Assembly (NCBI RefSeq): GCF_020037025.1
Contig: NZ_JAIQLH010000031.1
Coordinates: forward strand, 1-64,000
From: Streptomyces huiliensis
GTDB taxonomy: Bacteria; Actinomycetota; Actinomycetes; Streptomycetales; Streptomycetaceae
Length of the DNA stretch: 64,000 nt
Direction of reading: 5' to 3'
In this document: one piece after another, positions 18,335-26,974 of the stretch
Layout of the letters: every line of letters begins with the position of its first letter
Numbering within the stretch: position 1 is the first letter of the stretch
The notes under the pieces: model-generated
What the model was told of the DNA's origin: nothing
The model's input: the letters and a program-made list of their open reading frames with translations, nothing else
The model's database searches: none
Position numbers and translations under genes: made by a program

Positions 18335-19390
18335 ATGGCGGTGCAGGGGCACGGACGCAGGGCCGCGGTGGCCACGGCGGTGGCGGGCGGCCTCGCCCTC
18401 GGGCTGCTGGTGACCGGCTGCGACGAGCCGGAGCCGGCCGAGGAGCCGCGGGCCGCGCTCGGCGGTGGAAGCGGGGGCGTGCGGCAGGTGGTGCGGACGA
18501 CCGACGCGCGCCTGCCGGGAGGGGTGGCCGAGGCGCTGCGCGGCGCGCGGGAGGCCCTGGTCCGCGCCGGCGGCGCCCGCGTCCACACCTCCATGGAGAC
18601 GGAGAGCGGCGGGACGCGGCTGATGATCCGGGGCGCCGGCGACTACGACTTCGCCCGGCCCGTCGGCAGGCTGACGGTGCTGGTGCCCGAGGACGCCCGC
18701 GGGGACGCCGAGCACCGGCCGATCACCGAGGTGTTCACGCCCGGTGCGCTGTACATGAAGAACCGGGGCGCGGGCGTCCCCGAGGACAAGTGGGTGCGCC
18801 TGGAGACGGCCGCTCTCCCCGACGGCGACCTGCTGACCAGCGGCGCGACGGACCCGCTGGCGGCGGTCGAACTCCTCGGTGGCGCGCGCGAGGTGAGTTC
18901 CGCGCGGGACGAGGGCGTGGACGGCGTCCCCGTGCGGCACTACTGGGGGAAGATCGACTTGGCCGAGGCGGCGCGCCGGGCGCCCGCCCGCGACCGGTCG
19001 GCGCTGGCCGCGGCGGCGAAAGGGTTCTCCTCGGGGACCGTGGCCTTCGACGCCTTCCTCGACGACGCGGGCCGGCCGCGCGTCCTGCGCTACCGGTTCA
19101 GCGTCGCGGAGGAGGGGGAGGCGGGCGAGGCGGGCGGGGGAGGGGAGGCCGGTGCTGCCGCGGCTCGTACGCCGTCCGGGGCCGGGGCGCGTACGGTCGC
19201 GGAGGCCGCCGCCGTCTCGTCCGCCCCCGCGACCGCTCCGTCACGGGCCGGCGGACCGGCTCCCGGCGCCGGAGCGCCGATGACCGTGGTCTCCACGGTC
19301 GAACTCACCTCGTACGGATCCACGCCCGACATCCGCCTCCCGGCGTCCGGCGATATTTATGCGGGGACGGTCGCGTCCCCCCGCAAATAG
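18335..19390 (+). CDS. Lipoprotein, possible LppX/LprG-like fold
   Basis: 351 residues. Lipobox LVTGC with the lipidated cysteine at residue 29. The mature part alternates strands such as TRLMIRGAGDYDF, GALYMKN and WVRLE with a helix between, as in LolA/LppX/LprG-type lipid-binding lipoproteins. An Ala/Pro/Gly-rich insert (about 255-320) precedes a final strand TVVSTVELTSYG. The role, possibly carrying a lipid or sensing at the membrane, is inferred from the fold guess. The ATG at 18335 has GGGAG nine bases upstream. Confidence 0.6.
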   Translation: MAVQGHGRRAAVATAVAGGLALGLLVTGCDEPEPAEEPRAALGGGSGGVRQVVRTTDARLPGGVAEALRGAREALVRAGGARVHTSMETESGGTRLMIRGAGDYDFARPVGRLTVLVPEDARGDAEHRPITEVFTPGALYMKNRGAGVPEDKWVRLETAALPDGDLLTSGATDPLAAVELLGGAREVSSARDEGVDGVPVRHYWGKIDLAEAARRAPARDRSALAAAAKGFSSGTVAFDAFLDDAGRPRVLRYRFSVAEEGEAGEAGGGGEAGAAAARTPSGAGARTVAEAAAVSSAPATAPSRAGGPAPGAGAPMTVVSTVELTSYGSTPDIRLPASGDIYAGTVASPRK

Positions 19391-19555
19391 CGGAGTCGGG
19401 CCCGCCTGGCCATGGAAATGGTCCTTCTGTGCCATGCGCGGCGTGTGTACCGATCACTAATCTGGAAACCGGACCCTCGTAAGACGCCCGGCCGGGTGCC
19501 CGGCCGGCGGCCAGTACGCCTGTACCGACACGCAAGGCCCGAGGAGGTGAATCAC

Positions 19556-19750
19556 GTGGTTTCGCGGCGCGGTTCGTCGCCCGGTCCGGATCCCGTGGCC
19601 CTCGTCGAGATCGACCTCTACGGCGAGTTGATGATCGCCGCCACGGGCGCGGCCGAGGACCGGCTGAGCCAGGACCGGATCGACGAGGTGCTGAGAGTCG
19701 TACGGTCCCACCCCCGCCGTCCGGCGCCGCCGGGCGACGCGGACGCCTGA
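19556..19750 (+). CDS. Small conserved-looking protein of unknown function
   Basis: 64 residues from GTG with a strong GAGGAGGTGA ribosome-binding site. The core ALVEIDLYGELMIAATG then DRLSQDRIDEVL predicts a strand, a helix and another helix. Not recognised. The strong Shine-Dalgarno sequence and clean amphipathic helix support a real gene. Confidence 0.65.
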   Translation: MVSRRGSSPGPDPVALVEIDLYGELMIAATGAAEDRLSQDRIDEVLRVVRSHPRRPAPPGDADA

Positions 19751-19780
19751 GCGGGGCCCCCGGGGCCCGTTCCTCGGCTT

Positions 19781-19828
19781 GAACCGGTTTCGAACCGGCT
19801 CGAACCGGCCTTGAACGGTTCGAACCGG
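19781..19828. repeat. GAACCGG repeats spaced by one helical turn
   Basis: GAACCGG occurs at 19781, 19792, 19802 and 19822, with a degenerate copy (GAACGGT) near 19813, so about one copy per 10-11 bases. They sit between the convergent small gene (stop 19750) and csoR (stop 19833). They could also form part of a transcription end. Confidence 0.6.
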
Positions 19829-19832
19829 CGTC

Positions 19833-20252
19833 TCAGGACCGCAGCAGCCGCGCGATGGCCGCCGTCGCCTCGGCGACCTTGGCGTCGATCTCGTCGCCGC
19901 CCTTGACCGCCGCGTCGGCGACGCAGTGCCGCAGGTGCTCCTGGAGCAGCTGGAGGGCGAAGGACTGCAGCGCCTTGGTGCCCGCGGAGACCTGGGTGAG
20001 TATGTCGATGCAGTAGACATCCTCCTCGACCATGCGCTGGAGGCCCCTGATCTGGCCCTCGATCCTGCGCAGCCGCTTGAGGTGCTGGTCCTTCTGGTGG
20101 CTGTAGCCGTGGGGCCCGTGGTGCGGCCCGGTGGTGCTGTGAGCATTGTCGCTTCCGGCCGCCCCGGGCGCGGAGGCGGCGGCGGGCGCGCCGTGGCAGG
20201 ACGCCGCGGCCGGTTCGCCGGTGCCGGCCGCTGTGGTTCCCGTCGTGGTCAT
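19833..20252 (-). CDS. csoR: CsoR-family copper-sensing repressor
   Basis: 139 residues. A 50-residue Ala/His-rich N-terminal extension is followed by the all-helical CsoR/RcnR domain. The copper ligands Cys81, His106 and Cys110 are spaced 25 and 4 residues apart, exactly as Cys36/His61/Cys65 of Mycobacterium tuberculosis CsoR, so Cu(I) is the likely ligand. CsoR proteins repress until Cu(I) binds. A perfect dyad resembling a CsoR operator lies 111 bases upstream, suggesting autoregulation. No copper pump or chaperone gene is adjacent. The His-rich extension may also bind metal. Confidence 0.85.
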   Translation of the reverse strand: MTTTGTTAAGTGEPAAASCHGAPAAASAPGAAGSDNAHSTTGPHHGPHGYSHQKDQHLKRLRRIEGQIRGLQRMVEEDVYCIDILTQVSAGTKALQSFALQLLQEHLRHCVADAAVKGGDEIDAKVAEATAAIARLLRS

Positions 20253-20349
20253 GGCGTCCTCCGTTGTCCCGCGCGTTCCGCGCCGTCGGCCGGCGCGTCG
20301 CCGTCCGTTCGGGGCGGGGGCGCGGCGCGTTCCGTGTTGCTGCCCGGCT

Positions 20350-20381
20350 TATACCCCATGCGTATACCCCTGCCGGGTATA
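20350..20381 (-). promoter_or_regulatory. Probable CsoR operator
   Basis: A perfect 7-bp inverted repeat TATACCC-CTGCC-GGGTATA spans 20363-20381, with an extra TATACCCC half-site at 20350. CsoR sites are GC-rich tracts flanked by AT-rich arms of this type. It lies upstream of csoR, in an otherwise GC-rich gap. Confidence 0.75.
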
Positions 20382-20539
20382 TGGTAGCGAAATCCCCGGC
20401 ATACGGCCGTGGAGAGGGTGGTACCGGCTTGGTGTGCACTCTGCCCGATGGGCGACACTGAGGGAATGCCAGTTAGCTGTGGCCGGATGATGCGCCTAGC
20501 ATCAACGAGACCGAATCCGCTGCACCCCGAGGATCCCAC

Positions 20540-21160
20540 GTGCGCTTTCGTCTGACCCCCAGGGAGACGAGCTTCTACGACATGTTCGCCGCGTCCGCGG
20601 ACAACATCGTCACGGGCTCCAAGCTCCTGATGGAACTGCTCGGCGCGGAGCCGTCCGCCCGGGCCGAGATCGCCGAGCGGATGAGGGCAGCGGAGCACGC
20701 CGGGGACGACGCGACCCACGCGATCTTCCACCAGCTGAACTCCTCGTTCATCACGCCGTTCGACCGCGAGGACATCTACGCCCTCGCGTCCTCGCTCGAC
20801 GACATCATGGACTTCATGGAAGAGGCGGTCGACCTGGTCGTCCTCTACCAGGTCGAGGAACTGCCGAAGGGCGTCGAGCAGCAGATCGAGGTCCTCGCGC
20901 GAGCCGCCGAGCTCACCGCCGAGGCGATGCCGAACCTGCGCACGATGACCAACCTCACCGAGTACTGGATCGAGGTCAACCGCCTGGAGAACCAGGCCGA
21001 CCAGATCCACCGCAAGCTGCTCGCCCACCTCTTCAACGGCAAGTACGACGCCATCGAGGTGCTCAAGCTGAAGCAGATCGTGGATGTGCTGGAAGAGGCG
21101 GCGGACGCGTTCGAGCACGTCGCGAACACGGTCGAGACCATCGCGGTCAAGGAGTCCTGA
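20540..21160 (+). CDS. PhoU-like DUF47 phosphate-transport regulator
   Basis: 206 residues, all-helical, with the DUF47/PhoU-like motifs MFAASADNI, AEHAGDDATH, DREDIYAL and ENQADQIHRK. Such proteins sit beside Pit transporters and modulate them; here the Pit gene starts seven bases downstream, so the pair is co-transcribed. GTG start with GAGGA upstream. Confidence 0.88.
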   Translation: MRFRLTPRETSFYDMFAASADNIVTGSKLLMELLGAEPSARAEIAERMRAAEHAGDDATHAIFHQLNSSFITPFDREDIYALASSLDDIMDFMEEAVDLVVLYQVEELPKGVEQQIEVLARAAELTAEAMPNLRTMTNLTEYWIEVNRLENQADQIHRKLLAHLFNGKYDAIEVLKLKQIVDVLEEAADAFEHVANTVETIAVKES

Positions 21161-21166
21161 CCTCCG

Positions 21167-22165
21167 GTGGATACGTTCGCACTTGTCGTGACCATCGCGG
21201 TCGCGCTCGGATTCACCTATACCAACGGCTTCCACGACTCCGCGAACGCCATCGCGACCTCGGTCTCCACGCGGGCGCTGACCCCGCGCGCGGCCCTGGC
21301 GATGGCGGCGGTCATGAACCTTGCCGGTGCCTTCCTGGGCAGCGGGGTCGCCAAGACCGTCAGCAAGGGGCTGATCGAGACGCCGGTGGGCGACAAGGGG
21401 ATGGGCATCCTCTTCGCCGCGCTGGTCGGCGCGGTCGTCTGGAACATGGTGACCTGGTACTTCGGCCTGCCGTCGTCCTCCTCGCACGCCCTGTTCGGCG
21501 GCATGGTGGGCGCGGCGCTCGCGGGCGGGACGACCGTCATCTGGTCGGGCGTCGTCGAGAAGGTCATCATCCCGATGTTCCTCTCGCCGTTCGTCGGTCT
21601 GATCATCGGCTATCTGGTGATGGTCGTGATCATGTGGATGTTCCGGAAGGCCAACCCGCACAAGGCCAAGCGGGGCTTCCGGATCGCCCAGACCGTCTCC
21701 GCGGCGGGCATGGCGCTCGGCCACGGTCTCCAGGACGCCCAGAAGACCATGGGCATCGTGGTGATGGCCCTGGTCATCGGGGACGTCCAGGACAAGGACG
21801 CCGCGATTCCGCTCTGGGTCAAGCTGGCCTGTGCGATCACGCTCTCGCTGGGTACGTACGCGGGTGGCTGGCGCATCATGCGGACGCTCGGGCGCCGCAT
21901 CATCGAGCTGGACCCGCCGCAGGGGTTCGCCGCCGAGACGACGGCGGCGTCGGTGATGTACACGGCGTCGTTCATGTTCCACGCGCCGATCTCCACGACG
22001 CATGTGATCACTTCCGCGATCATGGGTGTCGGGTCCACCAAGGGGTCGCGGGCCGTGCGGTGGGGGGTCGCGAAGAACATCGTGATGGGGTGGTTCATCA
22101 CGATGCCCGCCGCGGCGATCGTCGCCGCGGTCAGTTACTGGTGCGTCCAGCTCGCTTTCGGGTGA
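21167..22165 (+). CDS. pit: Low-affinity inorganic phosphate transporter (Pit family)
   Basis: 332 residues, about ten membrane helices. The two inverted-repeat signature motifs of the Pit family are present: NGFHDSANAIATS near the N-terminus and GLPSSSSHALFGG, with ISTTHVITSAIMG in the second half. It imports metal-phosphate with protons at the cell membrane. It runs with the PhoU-like gene and ends at a good intrinsic terminator. The high-affinity pst operon lies downstream on the other strand, so both uptake routes are encoded side by side. Confidence 0.93.
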   Translation: MDTFALVVTIAVALGFTYTNGFHDSANAIATSVSTRALTPRAALAMAAVMNLAGAFLGSGVAKTVSKGLIETPVGDKGMGILFAALVGAVVWNMVTWYFGLPSSSSHALFGGMVGAALAGGTTVIWSGVVEKVIIPMFLSPFVGLIIGYLVMVVIMWMFRKANPHKAKRGFRIAQTVSAAGMALGHGLQDAQKTMGIVVMALVIGDVQDKDAAIPLWVKLACAITLSLGTYAGGWRIMRTLGRRIIELDPPQGFAAETTAASVMYTASFMFHAPISTTHVITSAIMGVGSTKGSRAVRWGVAKNIVMGWFITMPAAAIVAAVSYWCVQLAFG

Positions 22166-22194
22166 CCCGCTCGGATCTTCTCCTGAACGGATCG

Positions 22195-22232
22195 GGCCCG
22201 CCCCCTGGTATGAACAGGGGGCGGGCCTTTTT
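22195..22232 (+). terminator. Intrinsic terminator of the pit operon
   Basis: A 13-bp perfect stem (22195-22207 with 22215-22227), a seven-base loop and five T. Confidence 0.92.
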
Positions 22233-22281
22233 CGCTCCGCGGCGGCACCGCCATGCAGCGCCGCGGGGCGAGTCGGTGGGG

Positions 22282-22443
22282 GTGCCCCGGTCCCTCCCTT
22301 TCGCCGTTTCCTGGGGCTGCGCCCCAGACCCCCTTGTCGCGGCTTCGCCGCTCGTCCTCAAACGCCGGACGGGCTGGATATCGCGCCCGAGCGCACACTT
22401 CAGCCCGTTGGGGGTGCCCCCTCTGGGGGAGGGACCGGGGCAC
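22282..22443. repeat. Intergenic repeat block bounded by a 17-bp perfect inverted repeat
   Basis: GTGCCCCGGTCCCTCCC at 22282-22298 is repeated in inverse at 22427-22443. Between them is the GGGGCTGCGCCCC / CTCAAACGCCGGACGGGCT sequence that recurs between genes in many Streptomyces genomes (from memory). A related block lies at 63627-63735. Confidence 0.7.
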
Positions 22444-22458
22444 AGCCGCCCGCAGGGC

Positions 22459-23238
22459 CTACCCGAAGCGCCCCGAGATGTAGTCCTCCGTAGCCTGCAC
22501 CGACGGGTTCGAGAAGATCCGCTCCGTGTCGTCGATCTCGACCAGCTTGCCGGGCTGGCCCACCCCCGCCAGGTTGAAGAAGGCCGTGCGGTCGGAGACG
22601 CGCGCCGCCTGCTGCATGTTGTGGGTGACGATGACGATCGTGAAGCGTTCCTTCAGCTCGCCGATGAGGTCCTCGATGGCGAGGGTGGAGATCGGGTCGA
22701 GGGCCGAGCAGGGCTCGTCCATCAGCAGGACCTGCGGCTCGACGGCGATGGCGCGGGCGATGCAGAGGCGCTGCTGCTGGCCGCCGGAGAGGCCGGCGCC
22801 GGGCTTGTCGAGCCGGTCCTTGACCTCTTTCCAGAGGTTGGCGCCCTTGAGGGACTTCTCGACGACCCCGTCCAGCTCGGACTTGCGGATACGGCCGCCG
22901 TTGAGGCGGATGCCGGCGGCGACGTTCTCGTAGATGGACATGGTCGGGAAGGGGTTCGGCCGCTGGAAGACCATGCCGACCGTGCGGCGCACGGAGACGG
23001 GGTCGACGCCGGAGCCGTAGAGGTTCTCGTCGTCGAGCATCACCTTGCCCTCGACGCGGCCGCCCGGGGTGACCTCGTGCATCCGGTTCAGGGTGCGCAG
23101 GAAGGTGGACTTGCCGCAGCCGGAGGGGCCGATGAAGGCGGTCACGGAGCGGGGTTCGACGGTCATCGAGATGTCGTCGATGGCCTTGTGGGCGCCGTAG
23201 AAGGCGGAGAGGCCGCTGACGTCGATGCGCTTGGCCAT
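22459..23238 (-). CDS. pstB: Phosphate ABC transporter ATP-binding protein PstB
   Basis: 259 residues. Walker [10 protein letters not shown] (near 37), signature LSGGQQQRL, Walker [14 protein letters not shown] and switch histidine VTHNMQQA are all present. It powers high-affinity phosphate uptake through PstC/PstA. Last gene of pstSCAB, 33 bases after pstA. Confidence 0.97.
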   Translation of the reverse strand: MAKRIDVSGLSAFYGAHKAIDDISMTVEPRSVTAFIGPSGCGKSTFLRTLNRMHEVTPGGRVEGKVMLDDENLYGSGVDPVSVRRTVGMVFQRPNPFPTMSIYENVAAGIRLNGGRIRKSELDGVVEKSLKGANLWKEVKDRLDKPGAGLSGGQQQRLCIARAIAVEPQVLLMDEPCSALDPISTLAIEDLIGELKERFTIVIVTHNMQQAARVSDRTAFFNLAGVGQPGKLVEIDDTERIFSNPSVQATEDYISGRFG

Positions 23239-23271
23239 GGGATCACTTCTGCTTTCTTACGCGGGGAGCGG

Positions 23272-24354
23272 TCAGCGACCGGCTTTGGGGGCCTTCCAGC
23301 GGGCGATGCCCCGGGCCACCAGGTTGAGGATCATGACGAAGGCGATCAGGACGAGGGCCGCCGCCCAGGCGCGGTCGTAGCTGGCGTCGTTGCCGGCCGC
23401 CCACTGCTCGTAGATGTAGTACGGCAGCGAGGACTGCGCCCCTTCGAACGGGTTGTTGTTGATCGCCTGGGAGCCGAAGACCAGCAGCACGATGGGCGCG
23501 GACTCGCCGGCGACGCGGGCGACGGCGAGCATGACGCCGGTGGCGATGCCGCCGATGGCCGTCGGCAGGACGACCTTGAGGATGGTCCGCCACTTGGGGA
23601 CGCCCAGGGCGAGGGAGGCCTCGCGGAGCTCGTTGGGGACGAGCTTGAGCATCTCCTCGGTGGAGCGGACCACCACGGGCATCATCAGGATCGCCAGGGC
23701 CATCGAGCCGGCGAAGCCGGAGTACCCGTTGTCCAGCATGATGATCCAGAAGCTGAGGATGAACAGGCCGGCGACGATCGACGGGACGCCGGTCATCACG
23801 TCCACGAAGAACGTCACGGCCCGTGCGAGCCGCCCGCGCCCGTACTCCACCAGGTAGATGGCGGTGAGCAGGCCCACCGGCGCCGCGATGGCGGTGGCGA
23901 TGCCGACCTGCTCCAGGGTGCCGATGATCGCGTGGTAGACGCCGCCGCCGGGCTGGATGGTGAGCACGCCGGCCATGGAGTGCGACAGGAAGCCGCCGTC
24001 GAGGACCTTGGAGCCGCGGGCGACGGTCTCCCAGATGAGGGAGACCAGCGGGACGACCGCGATCAGGAAGCACATCCACACCAGGCTGGTGGCGAGCCGG
24101 TCCTTGGCCTGCCGGCGGCCCTCGACCCGGGCCGTGAGCCCGTAGGTGAGGCCGACGTACAGCACCGCGGCGATCAGGCCCCACTGCACCGTGCTGTCCA
24201 TCCCGGCGCCGAGGCCGATCCCGCAGCCGGCGGCGAGGGCGAGGGCGGCCAGGGCCGCCGGGGTCCAGCGCGGCAGCCGGGGCTGGTGCAGGGCGGCGGC
24301 GGGCAGGGGTGCGGCGTCGGCTGCCGTGGGACGGGTCGTGGTCACGTCGCTCAC
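23272..24354 (-). CDS. pstA: Phosphate ABC transporter permease PstA
   Basis: 360 residues with eight or so hydrophobic segments. Two extra helices form an N-terminal extension, and the permease signature is seen around EASLALGVPKWRTILKVVLP. The GTG at 24354 overlaps the pstC stop (GTGA), giving coupled translation; the frame is open further upstream only as a shadow of pstC. Confidence 0.95.
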   Translation of the reverse strand: MSDVTTTRPTAADAAPLPAAALHQPRLPRWTPAALAALALAAGCGIGLGAGMDSTVQWGLIAAVLYVGLTYGLTARVEGRRQAKDRLATSLVWMCFLIAVVPLVSLIWETVARGSKVLDGGFLSHSMAGVLTIQPGGGVYHAIIGTLEQVGIATAIAAPVGLLTAIYLVEYGRGRLARAVTFFVDVMTGVPSIVAGLFILSFWIIMLDNGYSGFAGSMALAILMMPVVVRSTEEMLKLVPNELREASLALGVPKWRTILKVVLPTAIGGIATGVMLAVARVAGESAPIVLLVFGSQAINNNPFEGAQSSLPYYIYEQWAAGNDASYDRAWAAALVLIAFVMILNLVARGIARWKAPKAGR

Positions 24355-25385
24355 GAGAACTCCTTGCGGCGGGCGATGATCATCCGGGCCGCGCCGTTGA
24401 CCAGCAGGGTCAGGACGAACAGGACGAGGCCGGAGGCGATGAGCGCGTCCTTGCCGGTCTCGCCGGACTCCTTGAAGCTGCTCGCGATGTTCTGGGCGAA
24501 GGTGCCGCCGCCCGGGTCGAGGAGGCTCGTGGAGATCAGGAAGCTGGGGGACAGGACGGTCGCGACGGCCATCGTCTCGCCGAGGGCGCGGCCGAGGCCG
24601 AGCATCGAGGCGCTGATGACGCCGGAGCGGCCGAAGGGGAGGACGGCCATCCGGATGACCTCCCAGCGGGTGGCGCCGAGCGCCAGCGCGGCCTCCTCGT
24701 GCATCTTCGGCGCCTGGCGGAAGACCTCGCGGCTGACGCTGGTGACGATCGGCAGGATCATGATCGCCAGCAGTATGCCGATGGTGAACAGCGAGCGCGC
24801 GGCGCCGTCGTGGTAGGCGAGGACGCCGGTCCAGCCGAAGTACGTGTCGAACCAGCCGTAGAGCCCGCCGAGGTGCGGGACGAGGAACAGGGCGCCCCAC
24901 AGGCCGTACACGATCGACGGCACGGCGGCCAGCAGGTCGATGACGTACGACAGCGGCGCGGCCAGCCTGCGCGGCGCGTAGTGCGAGATGAACAGCGCGA
25001 TGCCGACGGCCACGGGGACGGCGAGGAGCATCGCGATCAGCGAGCTGACCACGGTGCCGAAGGCGAGGACCGCGATGCCGAAGACCGGCGGGTCGGTGTT
25101 GGCGCTCCACTCGAACGTGGTGAGGAAGTTGCCCTCGTCCTGGGAGAGCGCGTGGGTCGCGCGGACGGTGAGGAAGACCGCGATGGCGGCCATGATCACC
25201 AGGAGGAGGATGCCGGAACCCCGGGAGAGCCCGAGGAAGATCCGGTCGCCGGGGCGGACGGTGGTCTTCGACTTCCTGGTCCTGATCCCCTGCGCGGGGG
25301 CGGGCTGGGCCGCCGTGAGGTCGGGGGAGGCCGGGCCGGGTGGCCGGTCGGCCGGTGCCGAGTTGGCTATGTCCATGTCATTCAC
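24351..25385 (-). CDS. pstC: Phosphate ABC transporter permease PstC
   Basis: 344 residues, six core membrane helices after a 50-residue hydrophilic, Pro/Ala-rich N-terminus. The EAA-type loop AALALGATRWEVIRMAVLP contacts PstB. It follows pstS by 103 bases and overlaps pstA by four. Confidence 0.95.
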   Translation of the reverse strand: MNDMDIANSAPADRPPGPASPDLTAAQPAPAQGIRTRKSKTTVRPGDRIFLGLSRGSGILLLVIMAAIAVFLTVRATHALSQDEGNFLTTFEWSANTDPPVFGIAVLAFGTVVSSLIAMLLAVPVAVGIALFISHYAPRRLAAPLSYVIDLLAAVPSIVYGLWGALFLVPHLGGLYGWFDTYFGWTGVLAYHDGAARSLFTIGILLAIMILPIVTSVSREVFRQAPKMHEEAALALGATRWEVIRMAVLPFGRSGVISASMLGLGRALGETMAVATVLSPSFLISTSLLDPGGGTFAQNIASSFKESGETGKDALIASGLVLFVLTLLVNGAARMIIARRKEFS

Positions 25386-25488
25386 GGAATTCTCCGGTCT
25401 GCGGGGCCGGGCGCGCTGTGCGTCCGGCCCGTGGCGCGGCGGTGCACCGGAACGTGCGAACGCCCGCGGGGAGCGGTCGCACGGTGGT

Positions 25489-26619
25489 TCAGGAGAGGCT
25501 CGCGACGTTCTCGCGGACCTTCTTGGCGATCTCGGCCGGCAGCGGGGCGTAGCCGAGCTGCTTGAGCACGGACTGGCCGTCCTCGCTCGCGATGTAGGTC
25601 AGGAAGGACTTGGCGGCCGGCAGCGTGTCGGCCTTGTTGCCCTTGTCGCCGACGATCTCGTAGGTCACCAGGGTGAGCGGGTAGGCGCCCTCGGCCTTGG
25701 TGGTGTAGTTGAGCTTGAGCGCCAGGTCCTTGCCGGTGCCGGTGATCTTGGCCTCGGCGATGGCCTTGGACGCGTTGTCGGGGCTGGCCTCGACCGGGGC
25801 CGAGGCGCCGGTGTTGAGCTTCACCGTCTTGATGCTGTTCGCCGTGGCGTAGGACAGCTCGAAGTACGAGATGGCGCCCTGGACCTGCTTGACCTGCGAG
25901 GAGACGCCGGCCGAACCGTCCGCCGCCTGGCCGCCCTTGGGGGCCCAGGCCTTGGCGGGTGCGTACGGCCAGGAGTTGCCGGCGGCGGCCTTGAGGTACT
26001 TGGTGAAGTTGTCGGTGGTGCCCGACTCGTCCGAGCGGTGGAACGCCTGGATCTTGGTGTCCGGGAGCTTGGCGTCCTTGTTGAGCTTGGCGATCGCCTC
26101 GTCGTTCCACTTCTCGATCTTGCCGTCGAAGATCTTGGCGAGGGTGTCGGCGTCGAGGATCAGGTTGTCCACGCCCGGCAGGTTGTAGCCGATGGCGATG
26201 GGGCCGCCCACCATGGGCAGGTTGATGCCCTGGCCGCCCTTGACGACGTCCTTGGACTTGGCGACCTCCTCCGGCTTCAGCGGCGAGTCGGAGCCCGCGA
26301 AGGCGGTCTTGCCCTGCAGGAACTCCTGGATGCCGGCGCCGGAACCGGTGGCCTTGTAGTTGATCTGGATGTCCTTGCAGGCGGCCATGAAGTTCTTGAC
26401 CCAGAGGTCCATCGCGTTCTTCTGCGCGGACGAGCCGGAGGCCAGGAGCTGGCCCTTGCCCTCGCACTTGACGTTGGAGGCGGTCTTGGAGGTGCCGTTG
26501 CCCCCCTGGCCGCCGTCGCTGTTGTCGTCCGAGCCGCACGCCGTGAGGACCAGGGCGCCGGAGACGGCGATGGCGCCGAAGGCGACGGCCCGGAGCCGGT
26601 TCTTGCGCTGAAGCTTCAC
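25489..26619 (-). CDS. pstS: Phosphate-binding lipoprotein PstS
   Basis: 376 residues. Signal peptide with lipobox LVLTAC, lipidated Cys28. The phosphate-binding loops include ASGSSAQKNA, TGSGAGIQEF and RSDESGTTDNF. GTG start with GGAAGGA upstream; the frame stays open upstream but without export features. First gene of pstSCAB, behind a PHO box. Confidence 0.95.
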   Translation of the reverse strand: MKLQRKNRLRAVAFGAIAVSGALVLTACGSDDNSDGGQGGNGTSKTASNVKCEGKGQLLASGSSAQKNAMDLWVKNFMAACKDIQINYKATGSGAGIQEFLQGKTAFAGSDSPLKPEEVAKSKDVVKGGQGINLPMVGGPIAIGYNLPGVDNLILDADTLAKIFDGKIEKWNDEAIAKLNKDAKLPDTKIQAFHRSDESGTTDNFTKYLKAAAGNSWPYAPAKAWAPKGGQAADGSAGVSSQVKQVQGAISYFELSYATANSIKTVKLNTGASAPVEASPDNASKAIAEAKITGTGKDLALKLNYTTKAEGAYPLTLVTYEIVGDKGNKADTLPAAKSFLTYIASEDGQSVLKQLGYAPLPAEIAKKVRENVASLS

Positions 26620-26772
26620 TTTCTGGTGTTCCTTCCGGGAGCCGCCGCTGGGGCGGCGTGCGAGAAGTGGGTGGTGCGGTGTCGGGATTCTGCGGTTTCC
26701 GGTCGTTCGCGCGGAGCGGCCACACACGGGTGGTGGCCGCGCAGCCCCTGTTCTAGGGCCGAAATTAAGCAG

Positions 26773-26816
26773 ATCAGGTGAAGCCGCCGAAGGAGTGAGG
26801 TGAACGAGGGGTGAAC
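26773..26816 (-). promoter_or_regulatory. PHO box (PhoP-binding direct repeats) upstream of pstS
   Basis: On the minus strand GTTCACCCCTC (26816-26806) is followed directly by GTTCACCTCAC (26805-26795), an unrelated 11-mer and CTTCACCTGAT (26783-26773). These are 11-bp direct-repeat units like those bound by Streptomyces PhoP, so pstSCAB should be induced by phosphate starvation. The divergent NlpC/P60 gene could share this control. Confidence 0.88.
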
Positions 26817-26974
26817 CTCGGCCGTCAGGGCGGTGGAAGCGATCGAATTGAGCCAGAACGGGATTCCGGACAACTGTGACGCAGATCTCTGTCGGTTCTC
26901 CCGCCCCCGTGACACGATCCGTTCCGCGCGTTGCGGCATGTGAGGACGTGGCGTTCGAGTCGCGGAGGTATCCG

